Under the pieces are notes generated by a model. That model made no database searches and was not told the origin of the DNA. It worked only from the letters and a program-made list of their open reading frames with translations. From JBDTMT01 sp039934135 (GTDB lineage Bacteria; Desulfobacterota; Binatia; HRBIN30; CADEER01), in contig JBDTMT010000185.1 of the NCBI GenBank assembly GCA_039934135.1, positions 1 to 10,286 of the forward strand: a stretch of DNA of 10,286 nucleotides. Reading direction: 5' to 3'. Positions within the stretch are counted from its first letter, which is position 1. Every line of letters begins with the position of its first letter. Below, piece by piece: positions 1 through 6,321 of the stretch. The translations under genes and the position numbers were made by a program.

Positions 1-12
1 ACGGTTGGAGCG

Positions 13-402
13 TTACTTACAGGGGCAGGACGGATCGCTGTCGCTCTGTTTCGCCGTCGCCTCGAGCAGGTCTTTGAAGTGCATCGTCTTGGCCGGCTTG
101 CCCTTCCACATGATGCACATCACCACTTTGCCGTCGGCCGGCTCGGAATCGGCGGTGACCGACAGGCTGGCGGCCCTGTTCAGCGGCGCCGGAACCTTGA
201 AATTGGTCTGCTCGTTGTCGCTCTGCCAGTTGACCAGCAGCTTGCTCGTCTTGCCGTCGGACACGTCGATCTTGATCGCCGACGCCTCATTCTCACTGCG
301 GCAGATGCGCACCGCCCAGCCCGCGCTGGCGGCCTGCGCCGGCGTCCACCAGGCGCTCACCAACAGGGCTGCGCCAATCGTCCACGCCACTCGCTTCATC
401 AT
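13..402 (-). CDS. Small secreted protein of unknown function with a Cys-rich C-terminus
   Basis: The 129-residue reading frame starts with a Sec-type signal peptide: K3-R4, a hydrophobic stretch to about residue 19, then a likely cleavage after P-A-Q-A (residue 24). The mature part is about 105 residues with four cysteines: C34, C96 and the pair C126-P-C128 just before the stop. Two disulfides in the periplasm are therefore possible (inference). I recognise no domain or catalytic motif. Two ATGs lie in tandem at 402-400 and 399-397. The strong Shine-Dalgarno (AAGGGGG, minus strand, 412-406) is only 3 nt from the first but 6 nt from the second, so the 128-residue form starting M-K-R-V may be the real one. 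The gene is divergent from ilvA across 147 bp. The signal peptide and strong ribosome site make it a convincing gene; its function is unknown. Confidence 0.8.
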   Translation of the reverse strand: MMKRVAWTIGAALLVSAWWTPAQAASAGWAVRICRSENEASAIKIDVSDGKTSKLLVNWQSDNEQTNFKVPAPLNRAASLSVTADSEPADGKVVMCIMWKGKPAKTMHFKDLLEATAKQSDSDPSCPCK

Positions 403-405
403 CGT

Positions 406-412
406 CCCCCTT
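406..412 (-). promoter_or_regulatory. Ribosome binding site favouring the second ATG of the secreted protein
   Basis: The minus strand reads AAGGGGG, one of the best Shine-Dalgarno matches in the window. Spacing is 3 nt to the ATG at 402 and 6 nt to the ATG at 399, so it argues for initiation at 399. Confidence 0.5.
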
Positions 413-453
413 GTCCATGCGCCGGCTGGCGGCGCGCTGCGAAAAGCGCGCGG

Positions 454-483
454 ACGCTACTGCCGCCGCGCAACCCGCGTCAA
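454..483 (-). promoter_or_regulatory. Possible sigma70-type promoter for the secreted-protein gene
   Basis: On the minus strand a TTGACG box (483-478) is followed after 18 nt by TAGCGT (459-454), about 50 nt upstream of the start codon. The -35 box is good and the -10 box is weak. In DNA this GC-rich such matches can arise by chance, so this is a tentative call. Confidence 0.25.
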
Positions 484-549
484 GCCGCGTCACCACGAGC
501 GGCGAGCTGACTTGCGTTCGCCAGCCGCGCCGCGCAGGCTCGCGGCCGC

Positions 550-2073
550 ATGAGCGACGTCGCCGCCGAGTATCTGAGCCGCATCCTGCGGGCCCGCGTC
601 TCCGACATCGCCATCGAGACGCCGCTCGAACGCGCCGACCGCTTGTCGACGCGGCTCGGCAACACGGTGCTGCTGAAGCGCGAGGGCCTGCAGCCGGCCT
701 TCTCGTTCAAGGTGCGCGGCGCCTACAACAAGATGCGTCAGCTCGACGCCGCGGCGCGGCGGCGCGGCGTCATCGCCGCGTCGGCGGGCAATCACGCGCA
801 GGGCGTCGCCATGGCCGGGCGGGCGCTCGGCATCGAGGCACTGATCGTCATGCCGACGACGACGCCGAGCATCAAGGTCGACGCCGTGCGCGCGCTCGGC
901 GCTCAGGCGGTGCTGCACGGCGATAGCTTCGACGACGCCTACGCGCACGCCCTCGAGCTCGAGGCGCGCGACGGGCGCGTCTTCATCCATCCGTACGACG
1001 ATCCCGACGTCATCGCCGGCCAGGGCACCATCGCCGCCGAGATCCTGCGCCAGTCGGCCGAGAGCATCGATGCGCTGTTCGTGCCGGTCGGCGGCGGCGG
1101 CCTGATCGCCGGCGTCGCCGCGTACTTCAAGGCGCTGTTCCCGGAGATCAAGGTGATCGGCGTCGAACCGAACGACAGCAACTGTCTGCACGCGGCGCTG
1201 GCGGCGGGCGAGCCCGTCAGGCTCGACACCGTGTCGCTGTTCGCCGACGGCGTCGCCGTGAGGCAGGTCGGCGCCGAGCCGTTCCGCATCGCGCGCGAAT
1301 GCGTCGACGAGGTGCTGCTGGTGTCCACCGACGAGATCTGCGCCGCGATCAAAGACATCTTCGAGGATACGCGCGCCATCGCCGAACCGGCCGGCGCACT
1401 TGGCGTCGCCGGTTTGAAGCGCTGGGTCGAGCGCGAGGGCGCGCGCGACCGCACGCTGGTGGCGATCGAGAGCGGCGCCAACCTGAACTTCGACCGCCTG
1501 CGCTACATCTCCGAACGCACCGAGACCGGCGCCCACGCCGAGGTGCTGCTGGCGGTGCGCATCCCCGAGGAAAAGGGCAGCTTCCGCCGCTTCTGCGGCG
1601 CGCTCGGCAATCGCGCCATCACCGAGTTCAACTACCGCTTCTCCGATGCCGCCCGCGCCGACATCTTCGTCGGCCTCAAGGTGAGCGCCGGCGATGTCGA
1701 GCGCCGCGCCCTGCTCGACGCGCTACACGCCGACGGCTACCCGGTCACCGACCTCACCGACAACGAGGTCGCCAAGCTGCACATCCGCCACCTCGTCGGC
1801 GGCCGCGTGCGCGTCCCCGATGAAGTGCTGACCCGCTTCGAATTCCCCGAACGCCCCGGCGCCCTGCTGCGCTTCCTCAACGAGCTCGGCGAGCGCTGGA
1901 ACATCAGCTTGTTCCACTACCGCAACCACGGCGCCGCCACCGGCCGCGTCCTCGCCGGCATCCAGGTCCCCGCCGCCGACGCCGCTGAATTCCGCGCCTC
2001 GTTGGCGCGGCTTGGCTACGAACACGTCGACGAGACGGACAACCCGGCCGTGCAGCTGTACCTGACGGGGTGA
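550..2073 (+). CDS. ilvA: Threonine dehydratase (threonine ammonia-lyase), biosynthetic
   Basis: This cytoplasmic PLP enzyme deaminates L-threonine to 2-oxobutanoate, the committed step toward isoleucine (EC 4.3.1.19). The 507 residues resemble E. coli IlvA (about 514) from end to end. The PLP Schiff-base lysine is K54 in F-S-F-K-V-R-G-A. The S-A-G-N-H-A-Q-G substrate loop is at 78-85 and the phosphate-binding glycine loop G-G-G-G-L is at 181-185. The catalytic domain runs to about residue 320. Two ACT-like regulatory domains follow (about 330-400 and 424-496, including E-F-P-E-R-P-G-A-L-L-R-F), marking the biosynthetic, isoleucine-inhibited and valine-activated type rather than the short catabolic TdcB (family knowledge). 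The start at 550 gives the expected N-terminus, although no clear Shine-Dalgarno precedes it. It stands alone, with no other ilv gene in the window and no attenuator seen upstream. Confidence 0.97.
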   Translation: MSDVAAEYLSRILRARVSDIAIETPLERADRLSTRLGNTVLLKREGLQPAFSFKVRGAYNKMRQLDAAARRRGVIAASAGNHAQGVAMAGRALGIEALIVMPTTTPSIKVDAVRALGAQAVLHGDSFDDAYAHALELEARDGRVFIHPYDDPDVIAGQGTIAAEILRQSAESIDALFVPVGGGGLIAGVAAYFKALFPEIKVIGVEPNDSNCLHAALAAGEPVRLDTVSLFADGVAVRQVGAEPFRIARECVDEVLLVSTDEICAAIKDIFEDTRAIAEPAGALGVAGLKRWVEREGARDRTLVAIESGANLNFDRLRYISERTETGAHAEVLLAVRIPEEKGSFRRFCGALGNRAITEFNYRFSDAARADIFVGLKVSAGDVERRALLDALHADGYPVTDLTDNEVAKLHIRHLVGGRVRVPDEVLTRFEFPERPGALLRFLNELGERWNISLFHYRNHGAATGRVLAGIQVPAADAAEFRASLARLGYEHVDETDNPAVQLYLTG

Positions 2074-2103
2074 TGTCGGCCGCGTTCCAACCTAGCTAGG
2101 ACC

Positions 2104-2183
2104 CGATTCCGTGCCCGTGCCCCTGCCAGCATAACCAGTCGGCAGCGACCATTTGTTTTGCTTCGGGCACGGGCACGGAATCG
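2104..2183. repeat. Perfect 19-bp inverted repeat with a 42-nt loop, possible terminator
   Basis: The left arm (2104-2122) reads CGATTCCGTGCCCGTGCCC and the right arm (2165-2183) is its exact reverse complement. The loop holds a smaller stem, CTGCC (2123-2127) with GGCAG (2141-2145), and a T-rich run ATTTGTTTTG (2151-2160). It lies 30 bp past the ilvA stop and could end that transcript. No U-tract follows the right arm, so it is not a canonical intrinsic terminator. The arms contain the direct repeat GTGCCC, so a dispersed repeat element is an alternative. Confidence 0.6.
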
Positions 2184-2321
2184 AGGCCCGGTGGCATGGC
2201 CGCCCCCGTTGCCCGGCGTTGCCCCCTGGGAAGAGCATGCGGGCAGCGGACATTGACGCGCCACGGTTTGCTGTCTCCCGCAGCGGCGCCGTCGTCCCCG
2301 CCGAGATACCCGTCGCAGCCT

Positions 2322-2648
2322 CCCACCTCCGAGCTCCCCGTGGCGGCGGGCGTGTCGCCGCCCGCAAGCTGCGCGCCGCGCGCAGCTGTGGTGTGCGGCG
2401 CCCTGTGATGCCCGCCGGTCCCATCCACAACGCTTCCTGGAGACAAGCGTTTCGCAGCGGCGAGGTCGCTCGTACCGAGCCCGGCACTTGTCTCGATGCG
2501 GACAAGTCACAGCCCCTGACAACTCTTGCCTCCAGGAAGCGTTACGAATGGGACCGGCGGGCACCTCAGGGCATCAGACATCGCAGCCGCGCGCAGCGCG
2601 GCTTGCGGGCGGCGGCACGCCCGCCGCCACGAGGACGCCGGAGGTGGG
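2322..2648. repeat. Long imperfect inverted repeat, two arms of about 120 bp around an 87-bp spacer
   Basis: The left arm (2322-2442) and the reverse complement of the right arm (2530-2648) align over their whole length with about 80-85% identity by eye. Both begin CCCACCTCCG and end AACGCTTCCTGGAG. Each arm carries two adjacent stem-loops. One is GCGGGCG/CGCCCGC (2346-2365 left, 2605-2624 right). The other is AGCTGCGCG/CGCGCAGCT (2367-2387) on the left and AGCCGCG/CGCGGCT (2585-2603) on the right. A T-A pair in the left stem has become C-G in the right, so pairing is kept. Weaker similarity continues about 20 bp into the spacer, which holds its own hairpin ACTTGTC/GACAAGT (2486-2507). It looks like two inverted copies of a dispersed structured element, BIME- or MITE-like. 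No transposase or target-site duplication was seen. Confidence 0.75.
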
Positions 2649-2696
2649 CTGCTGAACCCCGTCCCTCGCATGTGCCAGACAGTCCTCGTCCCACAC

Positions 2697-2767
2697 ACAT
2701 CAACACATCGCACGTCCGCACCTCCGCACGTCAGCGCGTCCACACGTCCACACGTCCGCACCGCACG
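2697..2767 (+). repeat. 8-bp-period degenerate tandem array, ACGTCMRC-type, unpaired
   Basis: About eight units of consensus ACGTCMRC run in tandem, for example ACGTCCGC at 2712-2719, ACGTCAGC at 2728-2735 and ACGTCCAC at 2744-2751. One unit (2705-2711) has lost a base. It ends about 50 bp before the LolA-like start codon. The unit matches the right-hand arrays of the paired elements at 3601-3765 and 5110-5251, but no facing left array is seen here. Confidence 0.75.
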
Positions 2768-2816
2768 CCCTTGCTCCGTTGCCGCCCCGCAACCTCTGCT
2801 GCTAGGACCGCCAGCC

Positions 2817-3593
2817 ATGCACAAGCCGAGTGTCATCGCCGCCCTGTTGCTCCTCGCCCTGAACGCGCCGGCGCGGGCGGCGGACAAGCCGGAGGCGCTG
2901 TTGCAGCGCATGCAGGCGTGGCTGGAGCCGGCGCAGCCGAGTACGCGGCGGCTCACGGTGAACGTGCGCAGCGGCGGTGAGACGGCGACCTGGACAGCGG
3001 GCCAGGCGCGCGGGCCGATCGACGGCGGGCGCGCCGTACTGACTGTGCTGCTCGAGCCCAAGGATCTGCGCGGCACGGCGCTGCTGGTGCGCCAGCAGAC
3101 CGGCAAGGCGCCGGAGGAATGGCTCTACCTGCCGTATCTGCGCCGCGTGCGGAAGATCGTGCCGGTCGACGAGTTCGAATCGTTTCTCAACACCGAGCTG
3201 ACCTATGCGGACCTCGGCTTCGTCAACCTCGCCGATCGCGCCGTGACTGGCCTGGGGGCGGCCAACCTCGACGGCGTCGCGGTTATGCAGCTGCAGGAAG
3301 TGCCGAAGGACCGCGACACCTTCTCGCGCATCGTCTCCTCCGTCGTCCCGGCCACCGGCCAGCCGATCAAGCGAGAGTACTATGACGTCGCCAATCGCCT
3401 GTGGAAGGTCGGCACGTTCGAGAACGTCGCGACGGTCCACGAGGTGCCGACCGCGCAGCGCATCCGCATGGAAGACGTGCAGACCGGCTTCGGCACCGAG
3501 CTGCGCGCCACCGACATCGCCTTCGGCCTCCCCATCCCCCCTGCCCTGTTCGATCCCGCCCAACTGTCGAAAGCCGCCAACGCCTGGCCGTGA
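2817..3593 (+). CDS. Secreted LolA-like 'outer membrane lipoprotein-sorting' family protein
   Basis: The 258-residue protein begins with a signal peptide (K3, hydrophobic core 6-15, likely cleavage after A-R-A at residue 21) and should act in the periplasm. The body matches the COG2834 / LolA-like pattern. Characteristic stretches are D-L-R-G-T-A-L-L-V (83-91), E-W-L-Y-L-P-Y-L-R-R-V-R-K-I (101-114) and the F-L-N-T-E-L-T-Y-A-D-L segment (123-133) typical of this group. Family members have a LolA/LolB-like beta fold that binds lipid or lipoprotein acyl chains, and they often sit beside RND/MMPL exporters; no exporter is seen here. The frame stays open upstream to 2526, but the ATG at 2817 is chosen because it starts the signal peptide and follows AGGAC (2804-2808) by 8 nt. 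The exact ligand cannot be told. Confidence 0.88.
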   Translation: MHKPSVIAALLLLALNAPARAADKPEALLQRMQAWLEPAQPSTRRLTVNVRSGGETATWTAGQARGPIDGGRAVLTVLLEPKDLRGTALLVRQQTGKAPEEWLYLPYLRRVRKIVPVDEFESFLNTELTYADLGFVNLADRAVTGLGAANLDGVAVMQLQEVPKDRDTFSRIVSSVVPATGQPIKREYYDVANRLWKVGTFENVATVHEVPTAQRIRMEDVQTGFGTELRATDIAFGLPIPPALFDPAQLSKAANAWP

Positions 3594-3600
3594 CTTTGAC

Positions 3601-3765
3601 GTGTGGAGGTGTGGAGGTGTGGACGTGAGGAGGTGAGGACGTACTGAGTTGGACCTGAGCCGTATCCCTCCGCCTCTGCGGGACGGAGTGTGGATAGGCG
3701 CACGTCCACACGTCAGCACGTCAGCACGTCCACACGTCAGCACGTCAGCACGTCCGCACGCCCCT
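3601..3765. repeat. Inverted pair of 8-bp-period tandem arrays around a hairpin core
   Basis: The left array (3601-3648) has units such as GTGTGGAG (3601-3608, 3609-3616), GTGTGGAC (3617-3624) and GTGAGGAC (3633-3640). The right array (3702-3765) has ACGTCCAC and ACGTCAGC units, the approximate reverse complement of the left ones. The arms could therefore fold on each other. The core between them holds a stem-loop: TATCC/GGATA and CTCCG/CGGAG (3663-3696) with a 3-nt bulge. The element starts 7 bp after the LolA-like stop and ends about 50 bp before the clc start. A read-through barrier or folded transcript end is possible, but no U-tract is present. Confidence 0.8.
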
Positions 3766-3816
3766 CTCCTCCGCCCGCGTTGAATTCTCCCCGCGGATCC
3801 GTCATCCGCTGCACCG

Positions 3817-5106
3817 ATGTCGCGCGCCTTGACTGCCGTCTGGCGGCAGACGGTGTGGCTGCTCGCCTCGTTGGCGGCGGGAGCCGGCGCGTTGTGGTTC
3901 ATCTACGCGGAGCGCTGGTCACTCGAGTACGCCGCGCAGCTGCACGCCAAGTCGCCCTACTGGCAGGCGCTGCTGGTGTTCGTCGGCATGATCGTCATCT
4001 CGCGCTTGCGCGACCGCGTCTTCCCCGGCACCGAGGGCACCGGCATTCCGCAGACGATCGTCGCCCTGCGGCTCGGCGAAGGGCCGGGGCGCAAGAAGGT
4101 GCTGTCGCCGCGCATCATGCTCGGCAAGCTGGTGCTGATGACATTTGGCCTGTTCGCCGGCGCGACCATTGGCCGCGAGGGGCCGTCGGTACACATCGCC
4201 GCCTGTTGCCTGTACGGCGTGCGCCGCATCGGCCGCTTCTCGCCGTCGCACGTGCAGCGCGGCCTGATCCTCGCCGGCGGCGCCGCCGGCATCGGCGCGG
4301 CGTTCAACGCGCCGATCGCCGGCTTCCTATTCGCCTTCGAGGAGATCGGCCGCTCGTTCGAGAAGGAGAACGCCAGCATCATCATGCGCACGCCGATCAT
4401 CGCCTGCCTGCTGTGCGTCGCGGTGCTCGGCCACTACATGTTCTACGGCCAGGTCGACACCGATTTTCCCACCGTGCGCGCCTGGTTGTGGGTGCCGGCG
4501 ATCGGTCTCGGCGGCGGCCTGCTGGGCGGCGCCTTCGCCCGTGCGGTGGTCGAGACGACGCCGCGCGTCCTGCGCCTCGGCCGGCGGCGGCCGTATCTGG
4601 TCGCCGGCTCGATCGGCCTCGGCCTCGCCGTCCTCGGCCTGCTCAGCGACGGCAGCAGCTACGGCGGCGGCGACGCGCAGACGCGCGCCACGCTGCTGCG
4701 CGGCGAGGCGCTGCCGGTGTACTACGTCTTCGCCAAGGCGGCGGCGAGTTTTCTCTCGCTGGTCAGCGCCATCCCCGGCGGCCTGTTCACGCCCAGTCTG
4801 TCGGTCGGCGCGGCGCTCGGCGACCTCCTCGCCCCCTTCGCCCACGACGTACCGCGGCAGGCGATCCTGCTCATCGCCATGGCCGCCTACTTCGGCGGCG
4901 TCGTGCAGAGCCCACTCACCGCCGCGGTCATCGTCGTCGAGATGACCAACGCGCGCCTCATGCTCCTGCCCCTACTCGCCGCCTCGATCCTCGCCTATCA
5001 CGCATCGCGCCTCGTCTGCCCGGTGGCGATCTACGAGGCGCTGGCGGACGCGTTCATGGGGAGGTTGCGAGGCGCGCCGGGATCGGCGGGCGAGCCCGGT
5101 GCGTGA
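3817..5106 (+). CDS. CLC-family chloride channel / H+-Cl- exchange transporter
   Basis: This is an inner-membrane CLC protein of 429 residues, somewhat shorter than E. coli ClcA (about 473) and without C-terminal CBS domains. The three anion-path signatures are in order: G-T-G-I-P (74-78), G-R-E-G-P (119-123) and G-G-L-F-T-P (321-326). E121 corresponds to the gating glutamate E148 of ClC-ec1. E176, in F-E-E-I-G-R, corresponds to the internal proton glutamate E203. Y406 in V-A-I-Y-E-A-L corresponds to Y445. Keeping both glutamates predicts a proton-coupled exchanger rather than a passive channel (inference). The serine of the usual G-S-G-I-P is threonine here (T75), which may alter anion preference. 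Many hydrophobic helices span the length. No clear Shine-Dalgarno precedes the start. It converges with the prenyltransferase gene across an inverted-array element. Confidence 0.95.
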   Translation: MSRALTAVWRQTVWLLASLAAGAGALWFIYAERWSLEYAAQLHAKSPYWQALLVFVGMIVISRLRDRVFPGTEGTGIPQTIVALRLGEGPGRKKVLSPRIMLGKLVLMTFGLFAGATIGREGPSVHIAACCLYGVRRIGRFSPSHVQRGLILAGGAAGIGAAFNAPIAGFLFAFEEIGRSFEKENASIIMRTPIIACLLCVAVLGHYMFYGQVDTDFPTVRAWLWVPAIGLGGGLLGGAFARAVVETTPRVLRLGRRRPYLVAGSIGLGLAVLGLLSDGSSYGGGDAQTRATLLRGEALPVYYVFAKAAASFLSLVSAIPGGLFTPSLSVGAALGDLLAPFAHDVPRQAILLIAMAAYFGGVVQSPLTAAVIVVEMTNARLMLLPLLAASILAYHASRLVCPVAIYEALADAFMGRLRGAPGSAGEPGA

Positions 5107-5109
5107 GCA

Positions 5110-5251
5110 GTGCGGAGGTGCGGAGTGCTGACGTTCTGACGTGCTGAGGTGCTGACGTCGAAGTAGGAGACCGTCGCACACAGTGGCGGCTCCGCACGTC
5201 CACACGTCAGCACGTCCAAACGTCCAGACGCAGTACCTCCGTGTCCGCACG
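5110..5251. repeat. Second inverted pair of 8-bp-period arrays, between convergent genes
   Basis: The left array (5110-5156) has units GTGCGGAG (5110-5117, 5118-5125), GTTCTGAC (5133-5140) and GTGCTGAC (5149-5156), with one unit a base short (5126-5132). The right array has ACGTCCAC (5196-5203), ACGTCAGC (5204-5211) and ACGTCCAA (5212-5219), then decays to about 5251. A 23-bp stretch of the right array is identical to one in the 3601-3765 element. It fills nearly all of the 153 bp between the clc and prenyltransferase stop codons, so it could act as a bidirectional transcript end. Confidence 0.8.
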
Positions 5252-5259
5252 CCGTTTCC

Positions 5260-6285
5260 TCAGCGCAGCACGAGATTCAGCACCAACCCCAACACGAAGA
5301 ATCCGCCCGCCGTCCGCACGAAGGTCATCGCGAACGCGACGTACCACAGCGGCCAGACCGGGTAGCCGGGAGGCGCCTGGGTGGGGCGCTCGTTGGCGTA
5401 GGCGATGTGCAGGTAGCGCAGGCGCGGCAGGGCCAGCAGCGACAGCAGCACCCACGGGCCGAGGGCGCCGCCGATGACCAGACCGGCGACGGCGATGAGG
5501 AAGAGGTGCACCAGCCACACCACCAGGGTGCGTGAGCGCTCGGCGCCAAGGCGCACCGGCAGCGTGCCGACGCCTTTCGGGCCGTCCTGCGGCAGCTTGT
5601 CGAGATGTTTGCCGACCAGCACGGCGCCGACCAGGATCCCGTACGGAATCGACTGCAGCCACACCGACAACGGCGCGTGGCCGCGCAGCGCGTAGTAGGC
5701 GCCGACGATCATCAGCGGTCCCCACACCACCGCCGCGGTGATCTCGCCAAGGCCGCGGCGTTTGAACGAGAACGGCGGCGCGACGTAGGCGATCGACAGG
5801 AACAAGCCGGCGAGCGCATAGCCGGCGATGCCCCAACCGACCACCGCGATGAGAATGGCCAGCACGACGACGTCGACGGCGTGCACGATCGCGGCGCCGA
5901 GCAACACCTGGCTGGCGGTGAGTTGCCCGGACAGAATCGGATGCGGCGCGTACTCGGTGCGGAAGTAGCCTTCCTTGTCGATGCCCTCGCGCACGTCGAT
6001 GTAGTCGTTGAGCAGATTGTTGCCGGCGTGCGCGGCGATGGCGCCGATCAGCACCAGCACGCCGATGCCGGCCTGAGCGGCACCAAACGGTCCGTCGGCG
6101 GCGGCCAGCAGCAGCCCGATCAGCACCGCGATGGCGGTCATCGGGAAGACGCACGGCCGCACCGCCATCCACCACAGCGTCGCGCCGGTCAGTTGATCGG
6201 AACCGTCGCAGTCGCAGGTCTGCAGGAGCTGGAGATACGGGTTCTTCGGCCGCGTAATGGCGGCCGTTTCAGCGCTGGTGTCCAT
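5260..6285 (-). CDS. UbiA-superfamily prenyltransferase, MenA-like
   Basis: This integral membrane enzyme should transfer an isoprenoid chain from a prenyl diphosphate to an acceptor, as in quinone synthesis. The first Mg-diphosphate motif is N-D-Y-I-D-V-R-E-G-I-D (93-103; D94, D97, D103). The second is D-K-L-P-Q-D (229-234), followed by G-T-L-P-V-R-L-G (240-247), a spacing reminiscent of MenA. A-V-R-P (41-44) opens the first membrane helix, and Y-V-A-P-P-F-S-F-K-R-R-G-L-G-E (167-181) is the typical cytoplasmic loop. About eight or nine hydrophobic segments are present over 341 residues. The acceptor could be dihydroxynaphthoate, but related groups use other acceptors, so no symbol is given. 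The N-terminal 39 residues, with C24-D-C26, are an extra soluble tail; M40 is a possible alternative start. No Shine-Dalgarno is seen. No other men or ubi gene is nearby. Confidence 0.88.
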   Translation of the reverse strand: MDTSAETAAITRPKNPYLQLLQTCDCDGSDQLTGATLWWMAVRPCVFPMTAIAVLIGLLLAAADGPFGAAQAGIGVLVLIGAIAAHAGNNLLNDYIDVREGIDKEGYFRTEYAPHPILSGQLTASQVLLGAAIVHAVDVVVLAILIAVVGWGIAGYALAGLFLSIAYVAPPFSFKRRGLGEITAAVVWGPLMIVGAYYALRGHAPLSVWLQSIPYGILVGAVLVGKHLDKLPQDGPKGVGTLPVRLGAERSRTLVVWLVHLFLIAVAGLVIGGALGPWVLLSLLALPRLRYLHIAYANERPTQAPPGYPVWPLWYVAFAMTFVRTAGGFFVLGLVLNLVLR

Positions 6286-6292
6286 CGCTCGG

Positions 6293-6321
6293 GCTATAGC
6301 GGCCTGCGGCGTCCGTCGGAA
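6293..6321 (-). promoter_or_regulatory. Possible promoter giving a leaderless prenyltransferase mRNA
   Basis: On the minus strand TTCCGA (6321-6316) and TATAGC (6298-6293) are separated by 17 nt. The -10 box ends 7 nt before the ATG at 6285, so transcription would start at or next to the start codon. This agrees with the absence of a Shine-Dalgarno site. The -35 match is weak. Confidence 0.3.

Larger units (their letters stand above)
2074..2816. other. 743-bp gene-free stretch made largely of repeats
   Basis: Reading frames here are open in several frames on both strands at once, as expected in GC-rich DNA, and none resembles a protein family. What can be seen is a 10-bp palindrome (2091-2100), a perfect 19-bp inverted repeat (2104-2183), an imperfect inverted repeat with arms of about 120 bp (2322-2648) and an 8-bp-period array (2697-2767). 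I see nothing recognisable in 2184-2321. The end of the stretch carries the ribosome site and leader of the LolA-like gene. Confidence 0.7.

Noticed and set aside
490..1536. Minus-strand frame of 348 codons opposite ilvA
   Set aside because: It overlaps a highly conserved gene on the other strand, is low in complexity and has no domain; it is a codon-bias shadow.
2322..2648. Insertion sequence
   Set aside because: No transposase frame lies between the arms and no flanking target duplication was seen. At most it is a non-autonomous element.
2526..2816. N-terminal extension of the LolA-like protein in the open frame upstream
   Set aside because: The extension is repeat-derived and would bury the signal peptide; the ATG at 2817 has a suitable ribosome site.
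2153..2980. Open frames across the ilvA-downstream region, e.g. 275 codons on plus and 182 on minus
   Set aside because: They translate the inverted repeat itself, so the two strands give related peptides from the two arms. No frame has family similarity, and the plus frame runs into the LolA-like gene out of register.
3601..3765. CRISPR array
   Set aside because: Units are 8 bp and contiguous, with no unique spacers and no cas genes in the window.
5196..5251. ACGTC units as an array of transcription-factor sites (ACGT core)
   Set aside because: The units are degenerate, sit between convergent stop codons and recur in other gene-end gaps, which does not suit an operator cluster.
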